Origin: Acanthaster planci
Taxonomy: Eukaryota > Echinodermata > Asteroidea > Valvatida > Acanthasteridae
Assembly (NCBI RefSeq): GCF_001949145.1
Contig: NW_019091397.1
Span: 100,810-164,809, forward strand
DNA: 64,000 bases
Direction: 5' to 3'
The stretch's first letter is position 1, and the number at the start of each line of letters is the position of its first letter. A program made the translations under genes and the position numbers. The notes beneath the pieces are model-generated. The model had not been told where the DNA came from, ran no database searches, and worked only from the letters and a program-made list of their open reading frames with translations. This document shows positions 55,331 to 64,000 of the stretch, piece after piece.

Positions 55331-55931
55331 ATGTATCGCACGGCGAAGCCAACTAGACAACGCCGTTGCTCAGTTCGTTTTCTGTCGGAGGATGCTGATC
55401 AACAAGCGCCGGCCAAGAAGAAAAAGTCGTCTAAGCGGCCGCCGCCGTCTCGCTTGGGTGCCACAGATACTTGAGCCCTCCGCCACCTTGAGGTCGCCTG
55501 TGGCGGGACCCATCCTGCACGCCGTGCCAATGCCAGTGTGGTCCACTTCCACCAGGGTGAGCCCGGCCACTTACACGCCAGCATCTTTGGTGGTGTCTCT
55601 CGCCGCGCCGGTCGTCGTGCCTGCAGGTCTAGGCCAAGATCATGGTGCTACCGCTAGTGAGCCTGCGGTGGAAGGTTCTACCGTTCTGGCCGGAGCGGTT
55701 CCCGATGCAGCCAACAACGCCTTCGTTACCGGCCCGCAGGTAGGCTTACCTGCAGGTAATAGTGCGAGTATTCGCGAGTCTCCTGGAACTGCGTCGATCG
55801 ATGAGGCGGGGATTGGTCTTACGGGCTTGGGTTCGTCATCTGTCACACAAGTCATTCAAAGGCCCGCCACTGGTGTCAGTGCAACCGCTACATCTTTGGG
55901 GTTCGGGACTTCGTTGCCTGGGGTCCCTTAA
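55331..55931 (+). pseudogene. gag-like ORF1 of YR retrotransposon
   Basis: An ATG at 55331 opens MYRTAKPTRQRRCSVRF, LSEDADQQAP and a basic cluster KKKKSSKRPPPSRLG resembling a nuclear signal, then stops. A second frame (55392-55931, 179 codons) continues with Ala/Val/Pro/Ser/Gly-rich low-complexity sequence. The position before the reverse transcriptase and the composition fit a gag-like protein. A frameshift separates the basic start from the rest. Confidence 0.5.
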
Positions 55932-57310
55932 TGCATCTTCCGGACTGTGTTCACCGTCTGTGCTCACTATGCCACCAACAGCGTCTGGCTTCCCGTCACC
56001 GGGGATGTTTTCCAATGTCGCGGTGGGGGGTGAATATTGTAGCGAAAGTGTGACTTAGTTTAGTTTAACAGATTGGTCAATTTAGGGGAGTCCCCCAGTG
56101 AGTACGGTCACGGGGAGAGTCATGTGGACAGCGCGTACAACATTGTGATTGGCTGCATGCTGTCCAGCCGTGTCGTGTGCACGCGGGCAGTGCAGTGAAG
56201 AGAAGCCATAAGGTAAGCAGTCTTTGTTCTTACCGAGTGCTAGTTGTGTATGGTTGACTTAGGATAGCTGCACGCGGTGTGTGTATGGTTGACCAGGAGA
56301 CTGCTATAGTTGCTGGCGGGAGATGCCTTGTTAATGGTTAGGCTTTCTAAAAAGTATGGAATTCCATATCTGCTGTCGTGCGTCGCCCGTCGTGCATCGT
56401 CCGTCGCCCGTCGTCCGTGCTTTTTTTCTGGTCACTATAACGCAGTGGTATTTTTAACTTTAACCCTTGATCGTGTCACATTTACGTGTCCTTGTTCCAT
56501 GGATCCACCATTCCTGACTCTCATTTTAGCAGTAGAACTCGTTTTGGAGCTGCGCCGAACTCCACTTGAAAGAAAAAATAATATCCTTTCATTTTTAAAG
56601 ACTGACAACGGTAAAGTGACTTGTATATGAATAATTCCATTTTTGTTACATAAAAAATTAACGAAATAGACTTTTGTTAAAGGTAGATTGTTTTTCTCGA
56701 TAACTTAGTTACTATAGACGTACCTTTACTCGTTAACGGTTTGACGTTAGGTCTATAGCCTATGTAATATTCCTGTCTGTCCCTGCACGATATCCCACAG
56801 AACTGAATGTAAATAATAAATTATTTACCATGTCTGATTCCTTAATAGTTTTCATAATAGACAGAATCATTCAACATTATTTTGAGGGCGAGTATACCTA
56901 TGATGAAGTCTGCTGTGTACTCCAAATTAGACATGACTTGAGTTGCAGGTTGGCTAACAAAAGTCTTTTAAACAGTAACGGTACTTGTTAGCCCCATAAA
57001 TAATGCTGATATGCTGGAAAACCTGTTCTCATTGGTCTATCCACCATGGCATACACACCCACAAAAACCAACACGTCACATTTTCTGAAACTTAAACCAA
57101 GCGGTAATTGTCCCCTAACAATACATTTTAATAAACAGTTTGTTATCCACAGCACTGTCTAGTATTTCTAGATTTCAAGGTGAAATGAAGCGGGCAAACT
57201 GGAATATGTCTGTATCTGTTGACAGATTTCTTTCTGGAATTTGAAAACAAGTCGGCACATTTTTACAGTATGCAAATTACAATAAGACTGTGGATAAGTT
57301 GGCCTGAACA
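55932..57310. other. interior of YR element without recognised coding sequence
   Basis: Starts with the end of the gag-like region, then TGTAGCGAAAGTGTGAC, which looks like a possible insertion end. It includes a 7-bp tandem repeat CGTCGCC/CGTCGTG, about seven units, at 56374-56420. A 106-codon frame (56310-56630) spans that repeat without motifs. The AT-rich remainder is probably inserted sequence, since other elements of this type have ORF1 and reverse transcriptase closer together. Confidence 0.4.
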
Positions 57311-57316
57311 TTTTTA

Positions 57317-58489
57317 ATGAAAATGTTTTTCCCCAAAAACACTTGGTTGAATTCTCAGAAGGCGAAATTTTCTACAGCTGGTTCTGGTCAACGGGCTACC
57401 CCTAAAAGTTCTGGGGCTGTGTTGAAGAATGCAGGCGCTGTGACACCACTTACACAGGCAGTAAGCCGTCTAATTTTAATTTTCGAGCTTCCAACCCCAA
57501 TTAAATTACCTACTTTATTATCTTGGTTGAACGACTACCCTTTGCTGCAAGATGTTCAGTTGTTACGTGAGGGTTTTACAAGTGGTTTCAGTCTTCATTA
57601 CCAGGGTCCGAGGGTAGCTCGTGATTCCAAATGTCTTGCTTCGGCGGCTGCGCACCCCCATTTTGTTGAGGATAAACTAGCAAGTGAAACTCGGTTAGGG
57701 ACGATAGCAGGCCCATTCCCCGACCGCCCCTTTCCAAATTTGCAGTGTTCGCCAATTGGGTTGGTCCCCAAACGTGGACCAGGGCAGTTTCGGCTCATCC
57801 AACACCTCTCTTTTCCTGAGGGTGAATCCTTCAATGATTTTATTGACAGGGAGCGATGTGCGGTGCATTATGCCACATTTGATAAAGCGGTCGAATTGGT
57901 TGTGAAGGCAGGGCGGGGCGCATGGCTTGCCACGGCTGATATCAAGTCTACTTTTCGCTTATTGCCAGTTTCTCCTGATGATTATGAATTGTTAGGTTTC
58001 CAGTTCAACAACTTTTTCTATGATGAACCTTGTTTGCCTATGGGTTGAAGTATTTCTTGTGCTTTGAGAAATTCAGTTCGTTTTGGGAATTTCAAGTTAA
58101 GTCTCATGCTTCTTCTGTGAATGTTACTCACTGTTTAGATGGTTTTGTTTGTGGGGTCTTGTGCCAAACAGTGTGCACATCTGTTAAACATTTACCGGTT
58201 TGTTTGCGATAAGTCAGGTGTCCCGCTTGCGCATGATAACACAGTAGGTCCCCTTCAGATCATGACCTATCTTGGTTTGGAAATTGATTCCTTGCGAGGC
58301 GAGGTGCGCGTCCCTCCGGACAAAGTACAGGCTGCCGCAGAACACACTCAGCTTGTTTTAGGTAAACGCAAGATCTCTCGTCATGGTGTTCAATCGCTAG
58401 TGGGCTCGCTTAATTTTTTTTATGTCCGGCTATTTCCCTGGTCGCGCTTTCTCAAGGCGCCTTATCACGCTGTCCGGTGGGTTGCGTAG
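57317..58489 (+). pseudogene. reverse transcriptase of YR retrotransposon
   Basis: A 243-codon frame gives QCSPIGLVPKRGPGQFRLIQ, HLSFPEGESFNDFI, AWLATADIKSTFRLLPVSPD with the first catalytic Asp (ADIKS) and GFQFNNFFYDEPCLPMG. After a frameshift, HCLDGFVCG stands where H-Y-L-D-D-F is expected, so both the Tyr and the second Asp of the box are changed by A-to-G type transitions. Then MTYLGLEIDSLRGEVRVPPD and a thumb-like segment (HGVQSLVGSLNFF). The motifs are those of DIRS/Ngaro-group reverse transcriptases. Active site destroyed. Confidence 0.88.
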
Positions 58490-59034
58490 ACCACATCATA
58501 CAGTGCGCATTTCCCAATGTGCTAGGCGTGATTTACTGATGTGGCTGGAATTTTTGACGCATTACAATGGGGTCTCAGTATTTGCCGAAAGGGAATGGCT
58601 ATCTAATGAGGCAATAGAGCTATTTACCGATGCTGCTGGTAGCATTGGTTTGGGTGCATTCTTTCAGGACAAATGGGTACAAGGCCGCTGGCCGTACAAC
58701 CTTTTAAGCAACCCCCCCCCCATCTATTGCGTTTTTTAATTTCTTTCCGATTCTGGTGGCACTTCTGTGTTGGGCCCCTCTGTTAGCAGGTCGGAAGGTG
58801 CGTTTTCGCTCTGATAATGCTGCGGTTGTTCACATCATCAACAAGAAGTCCTCTCCATGCCCTAAGATTATTCAATTGGTGCGGAGCTTTGTGCTTCAGT
58901 GTCTTCAGTTCAACATTCAGTCCAATAAAATTGCTGATACTCTATCTTATTTCCAGATGTCGCATTTTCGGCGAGCAGCACCACATGCCGATCTGAATAT
59001 GACCCCAATGCCGGTCCTTCCTCCGGTGCTCTAG
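58490..59034 (+). pseudogene. RNase H of YR retrotransposon
   Basis: Frame 1 gives LMWLEFLTHYNGVSVF and EAIELFTDAAGSIGLGAFFQ (first catalytic Asp in TDAA). Frame 2 gives VRFRSDNAAVVHIINKKSS (D-N block) and IADTLSYFQM, where A-D-A-L-S-R is expected, so the block is altered. It follows the reverse transcriptase directly. Confidence 0.85.
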
Positions 59035-60005
59035 ATGCTGAGGTGGATTGCCTGCTAGCTGTAGCCTTCGCCACAAACACTAACAAGACTTATGAAATGG
59101 GTTGGAGGGCCTTTTGCTGTTATCGACAACAACACCTCTCTGGTGGCCAACCAGCTACGACCCCAGAAGTTTGTCGTTTTACAGCTTGGCTGTCCTTGCG
59201 TAATTTGGCGCCAGCCACAATTGCCACATATATTGCGCTACGGGCATAGGCTGGTTTCATAAAATACAGGGCCATTTTGATCCGACCAAGAATTTTTTGA
59301 TCACAAAATTGCTTCAGAGCTCCCGCCGGCGTAATCCGTCTTAGGACGGCAGGGTTCCAATTTCCTCGTCTATGCTTGAGCAGTTAATCGGTGCTTTACA
59401 GGCAATATGTGTGTCTGAGTTTGAGTGTGCCATTTTTAATTAAAGCGGTATTTCTGAGTGCGTTCTTTGGTTTTATGCGCATAGGTGAATTTGCTGCTTG
59501 CTCTCAGGGGAGGGTGCAGCAGTCTGTTCTATCTCAAGATGACGTACAGTTTTGTTATTCGGGCTCTATCCTTTCCTCCGTCGTTATTGCCTTTCGGCAT
59601 TCCAAAAACAATCAACGTGGCTCACCTCAGACTATTCGCTTAGTTCCATATCCGACACCAGCCCTGTGTCCTGTGCGTGCCTTATGGGACTTCGTTAGGT
59701 TGCGCCCCCTATGCGCTAACCCTTTCTTTCGTCACTTTGGTAGCTCCCCACTCACGCAGTACCAGTTCAATGCTGTGTTACAGAAGGCTGTCCATTCTGC
59801 GGGTCTCTCAAATGGCATTCGTGCCTATTCTTTTTGTATCGGGGTGGACATCAGTTTGGTATTTCTGGGGAAGATATTCGCACTATGGGCCGTTGGCGTT
59901 CTGACGCATTTCCATCTTGTATTCGTCCTGCTCCAGTCTGCAGGTTGGCGCCACAGTCAATTGCACCAGTCGTTGATAACGCTTAACCCTTCCCGTCTTC
60001 CCTAA
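59035..60005 (+). pseudogene. tyrosine recombinase of YR retrotransposon
   Basis: N-terminal part ATNTNKTYEMGWRAFCCYRQ and RFTAWLSLRNLAPATIATYI. The catalytic part begins AFFGFMRIGEF with the first Arg kept. The second block reads AYSFCIG where H-S-F-R-I-G is usual, so both His and Arg have been lost by C-to-T changes. After a frameshift, GRWRSDAFPSCIRP has Cys in place of the nucleophile Tyr. All later catalytic residues are thus missing, each by one transition. Length and order otherwise match the family. Confidence 0.88.
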
Positions 60006-60522
60006 CCTAATTGTAGATCCACCCGTGCACTTCTGGCGTACGGGGGTCTCCCATTTTCGCATTTGCAGACTCTGTATGGATTGTTGAAGACTCACTCTCC
60101 GCCGAGCGGAGCGGCCGTTGGGCCTACCAGTTGCAGTCACATGGCGTGGCAAAGGGGGAGCCGGGGTTCCAGATGGGCGTTCGATCAAACGGCGCACGAT
60201 CTATCGTTGGGCCAAATCTAAATGAGCAGCCTTGCCTTTGGCTTGTTGTCTCCGCCACCCTCAGTTTGTCTGGAATGACTTGTCATTGTTTCGCTATGAC
60301 TGTGTCCAACCGTCCATGAGGGGAACACAACCTTTTACAGAGAATTTACGACATATAAAAGGTAACGTTTGTTTGTTGTGTTTTCAGGTTAAACCTTGAT
60401 TCTCGATTCTGAATTCTCGATTGTCGATCCTTGATTCTTGATGATCACGAGTGAATAACCAAAGAGTACTAGCAGCTGGCTAAGCAGAAACGTAACAGTC
60501 AGTTTCCAGTCATTAGTGAGTC
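60006..60522 (+). other. 3' tail of YR retrotransposon
   Basis: No clear gene. It contains a hairpin-forming CCTTTTAC...ATAAAAGG pair (60330-60362) and a run of TTGATTCTCGATT-type short repeats (60397-60440). Presumably the element's 3' non-coding end. Confidence 0.45.
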
Positions 60523-61031
60523 TGAGTATAAACATTTCTGTTCAGATGATGCTTCTTGTGCAGTGTATTTCTGTTTGTAACAGAAACTGCACTGTGCTGT
60601 GCACAGTAAATGTGTAACCGCAAGCAAATATAATGGAGTTAAGGTTCTTTGCTTTTCTTGTTTTGTCTCTGCATATTCTTTAGTTTAAATCAAATAAGAC
60701 AGTCTGCGAATTATAGCGGGTTCCATCACTCACATCATGTCAGTCACGATACCCCCTCTTCATAGTGTCCAACGCTGATTGTTATCTAAATTTTGTCAAT
60801 TAAATTTCGAAGCTCTCCAAATAGATTTTGATTCAATACACATTTGGCTTAATGCAGTGAGCCTCGCGCGGCGCGCTCATAGGGCCGCCCAATCACATAA
60901 ACCTGTAATTTTTGGAAGACTAAAACTGAAAGCACCCCCAAGAAACACTCTTGTCGGAACTGTATGTGCTTTAAAGTTATATGGCGGGGAAAGTCACTTG
61001 GGACGGCTGAAAAACGAATTTCAAACGACCT
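60523..61031 (+). repeat. segmental duplication, copy B, third part
   Basis: Matches 37156-37690 of copy A, from ATAAACATTTCTGTTCAGAT to about CAAACGACC. It includes the AGCCTCGCGCGGCGCGCTCA landmark. After 61031 the two copies have nothing in common. Confidence 0.9.
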
Positions 61032-62865
61032 TTCACTTCTGAATTGTTGTCCCTTTATTGGTCGACTTGTTCATACTTGGTTGTGTTTATTTCTTGAGAA
61101 CATGTAAATGCAAGTACACTGCCCTACTGTCGATTGGTTCTAGATTCAATTGGGCTGACCTGATGCACCTCTGTTTTGCAAAATTTCGATTAAACTTCAG
61201 AAGTTTTCGTAAATGCGGGTTATTTCCTCAGTTCAATCGTTTCCTAAAACTTTGTAAACTGCTTGACGAATTTTGTTCTGTTTTTATGTCCGTTCAACCT
61301 ATAGACTACAACAACAGATGTAAGTTCAGTTTCGTGCGTGTACACCGAGTTGCACTAGTTATCGTGTATGTTCGATTTTCAGAGGTGTTACATGAGTAGT
61401 AGGCCAAGGAGAGTTTTGGACCAGCCCAACCCTCCTATACCTCATCGACCCCCCATTTCCCCCAAAATCTGAAACTAAATCTCGGCAAAATTGAACCTCC
61501 TCAAAAAACCTTCGACTCTATTTCAAAAATATAAAAAAGTTGTTACCCAACAGTCTTAAAACATTTGTGACCAGCCAGACTGTACACTGCCTGGCACTTA
61601 CATTTTTATGCTTGATGCACATTCCACATCCTATGCAACTTGGTACAGCTGAATTGCTGCGTGACAATGTGCTTTGTAAATAGCGCCACCAATAGGTGTA
61701 ATTGTTTTATGTTTTTGGACTGCGCGTCTTTACTGATGTTATGTCAATATGTCCGGTATGGAATCTCGTCCCCTTTTCCCTCTTTTTGGATGGGTTTTTC
61801 TCACGTGACTCACGCTGTTCTGTAATGGAAATAAGGGTGTGAATGACTGGTGATTTCGCGTGTGCAGTGGTGGCGGGGAGACGTGATTTAATGGTGTGTG
61901 ATTTCACGCGACACCGGCGTCTCAGTAACATGGGTACCGGTTAACGATAATATTCTTTGTTCGAAGCTGGATATCTTGCATAAATTAGCAACTGGTATTT
62001 TCAGGTGACTTATTGTCACACCATAGCCGCGTTTTCCAAACAATAGCTGTCCTGCATTAAGGGGACTCTTGGTTATTTTCCTTATTGCGATGCGTGCATT
62101 CTTGGGTGTCACTTGCCTTCGTCTTGTAGACCGAGCAACGTCTAAATATGCTCTTCCTTTGGACTTCACGTCCAACTTACGATAGTGTCAGGCCTTTCGT
62201 TATACATTCACCTTAGCCTACTCTATTTCCAACGCACTTGATGGAGTGTCGTCTCAAGGCATATGAGATATGGGACTGCTTTTGTCGGTGAGTATAATCA
62301 GTGTAACCCATTTAATACATGTACATATATATGCACTGACAGCTTAATATTTATGAACTGTATGTATGCCAAGTTGTTAATCATGTACATGAAAGGATAC
62401 GGCTGAAAGGTTAACGTATATTTTCGATTTTTTTAATCTCTCACAGGTGACCGACATACACAACTTATAAGGCTGTCGTATATTTATTTTTAATATATAC
62501 ATAGTCGCATCCAATTGTCCAAAATGTGAACCTGCATTAACCCTTGCGACAGGGAGTGAATAAATCTTTTTATCTTTCGTAAGAAAGATTTGGGTCACTG
62601 ACTCAATTTTTTGTAGCTTTGCCACTCTGGTTACACATTGAAAACCCACTCGAATTAAAAGACCAACGTTCAATTTTGCCGATCCCAGTTCCCAGTTACT
62701 TGCAAAAAGGGCCGAGGAGGGCCCAGGCCAATCCCAGAAGTCTCCTTGGCCTACTACTACAAGTTACGAGGCAAAAAGCGAAAAAACCTCTTTCTCCTAA
62801 AGCGGAAGAGTGAGGCTTCAATAAAATTTAAATTAAATTTATAAATACCTATATATAAATTAGAC
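61032..62865. other. gene-free stretch
   Basis: No gene recognised. Frames at 61058-61399 and 61888-62175 are open for about 100 codons but have no motif. A C-rich pyrimidine run lies near 61430-61470. A TACATGTACATATATAT run at about 62318. Confidence 0.4.
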
Positions 62866-62867
62866 CA

Positions 62868-63105
62868 TGAATACTCAACGAAAACGGCAACGTCGCCCTC
62901 TCTTATCGGGCTTTAGACGGTTTAAAAAATCATTTTTATCCGACTTTGTTTAACAACATAACATTTCATTACCAACACGTGGAAAAAAAGCCACACGAAA
63001 CCTGAACTTATCACGAGCGATTCGAGCGAGTCAACAACAATTAAAAAATCTTACATGAAAATCATATCGTCAGCTCTTACAGATAACACATAACGACATA
63101 CCCTT
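62868..63105 (+). pseudogene. short basic ORF remnant before Polinton polymerase
   Basis: In one frame the sequence reads NTQRKRQRRPLLSGFRRFKK then SFLSDFV, and further on NLSRAIRASQQQLKNL. It is very basic and directly precedes the polymerase fragment. It may be a small Polinton gene or the degenerate start of the polymerase. Not recognised. Confidence 0.3.
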
Positions 63106-63106
63106 T

Positions 63107-64000
63107 ATGGCCACAGGCGCAAAAGGCAACTTATTGCGAAAAGATCTGATCACCGCGATTAAATCATACATTAAACCGAAAGCGATTGAAGAGGTTAACA
63201 TTCGAAGAATAAGAGGCTTTAAAGGCAACTACAGAGATTGGGAACTGATGCCTATTTTCTTTGGCGACGACTTAATTCACGTTTTTCGATTTCTACAAAA
63301 AGTACATCGAAGACAAAGCGCTGGCCAAGTTTAAAGAGTTAGGCTCTTATAGGTTGCAAACGGCAATCAAGGTTAAATTCAAAATGGAAAAGCCCGGAGC
63401 CAAAACTAAATTTGGCGTTTTCACATTTACGAGTAAAAACAACGTAGTAATTTCTAAACAACAAGTTAAAGATGCGTTAAACCAACAGATTGCCGAACAT
63501 TTAGAAGACGTCGAAACTCACGAACAACGAGGATCTGGCTGTGTGTTTTATAGAGTCGTCGCGTTTTACATCAACGTGGTAAAATATAATCCAGTAGGAG
63601 CGACTTACATCTCATTGCCTCAAGAACTGAAAGACAAGAAAGCAATCATCAACTTCCAAAACGAACAAGACCAACAGTGCATTTGCTGGGCGTTGAATTA
63701 TATTCACACAATGTCAAAAATCAGTTGGAATTTAATCTGGATTATAAAATACACGAGGAACGCACCTCGACATACAGTACAGACGACGGCTTAAATTTTA
63801 CAAACGTGGACTTTTCCACACCCATCTCACAAATTCCACGAATCGTATCACAAAACAACTTGACAATTAATGTATTTGGTTACATGGGCAAGGAGGGCAT
63901 CTACATATTCTACAAAACAAAACACATTGGAGAGCCGATCAATTTACTTTATTTTAGCTGAGGTGAAACGAGTAATTACTGCTGGATTAAAAGTTTCTCT
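63107..64000 (+). pseudogene. Polinton protein-primed DNA polymerase, N-terminal part, runs off window
   Basis: Three frames in succession carry the N-terminal region of the polymerase gene found in Polintons and adintoviruses: MATGAKGNLLRKDLITAIKS; ALAKFKELGSYRLQTAIKVK, FTSKNNVVISKQQVKDALNQ and FYRVVAFYINVVKYNPVGAT; AIINFQNEQDQQCICWALNY; and DFSTPISQIPRIVSQNNLTI then NVFGYMGKEGIY. After an in-frame TGA at 63959-63961 the frame continues GETSNYCWIKSFS, which belongs to the same domain, so the stop is a mutation. The catalytic part would lie beyond the window. Base composition matches the Polinton at 6-10 kb. Confidence 0.82.

Larger units (their letters stand above)
54882..60522 (+). mobile_element. 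tyrosine-recombinase retrotransposon, decayed, nested in copy B
   Basis: Limits come from alignment: copy A runs GGAATAAACATTTCTG without break, while copy B is interrupted at 54881 and resumes at about 60523. The + strand order is gag-like ORF, reverse transcriptase, RNase H, tyrosine recombinase, as in Ngaro/DIRS-group elements; no integrase or LTR. The left end carries a hairpin CCTTTTATC/GATAAAAGG (54885-54910) and the right part a similar CCTTTTAC/ATAAAAGG pair (60330-60362). Frameshifts and active-site losses make it inactive. Confidence 0.88.

Noticed and set aside
56310-56630. 106-codon + strand frame with a hydrophobic segment
   Set aside because: It spans the 7-bp tandem repeat and has no motif; probably chance inside non-coding sequence of the retroelement.

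Overview
This is a eukaryotic, animal-type window: introns with GT/AG borders, low gene density, very many transposable-element remains, and one clearly recognisable host gene. The host gene is a TMED10 (p24 family, Tmp21) homologue on the + strand. The mix of Polinton, piggyBac, DIRS/Ngaro-type and Gypsy remains, together with a very abundant TACATGTA-type palindromic repeat, suggests a marine invertebrate (deuterostome or lophotrochozoan). I cannot fix the species from the sequence.

Layout. 0-5.8 kb: intergenic sequence with palindromic repeats and a pogo-like non-autonomous element (4418-5795). 5.8-10.25 kb: a decayed Polinton/Maverick with small ORFs, a + strand integrase and a - strand protein-primed DNA polymerase that meet tail to tail. 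12.1-12.56 kb: a foldback element. 15.1-17.5 kb: a piggyBac transposase relic. 17.5-23.7 kb: no gene seen. 23.95-34.9 kb: TMED10 exons 2 to 5, with a tandemly duplicated exon 2 and an intron of about 8.6 kb holding minisatellites, a SINE pair, another pogo-like element and a DIRS-like tail. 37.7-39.8 kb: a minisatellite, two Cys-x-x repeat ORFs and an array of about 90-bp hairpin repeats. 40.0-42.1 kb: a - strand tyrosine-recombinase retrotransposon with an SGNH hydrolase.

From 42.1 to 61.0 kb lies a second copy of the block 31.07-37.70 kb (DIRS tail plus TMED10 exons 3-5). It is split by two later insertions: a - strand Gypsy-like LTR element (43.5-51.1 kb) and a + strand tyrosine-recombinase retrotransposon (54.9-60.5 kb). 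The second TMED10 copy has a frameshift in exon 4. From 62.87 kb to the window end is the N-terminal part of another Polinton DNA polymerase.

The most interesting points are: (1) two adjacent TMED10 exons of identical length (121 nt) and phase, which look like a mutually exclusive exon pair; (2) the nested segmental duplication, which dates the insertions relative to each other; (3) evidence that the ACATGT hexamer repeat is mobile or dynamic, with 6- and 12-nt gains or losses between the two copies and apparent 12-nt insertions inside transposon coding sequence; (4) the Cys-x-x repeat ORFs, which lack an ATG start. Nearly all transposon genes here are broken. Family names come from recognised motifs, not from a database search. 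TMED10 exon 1 was not found.
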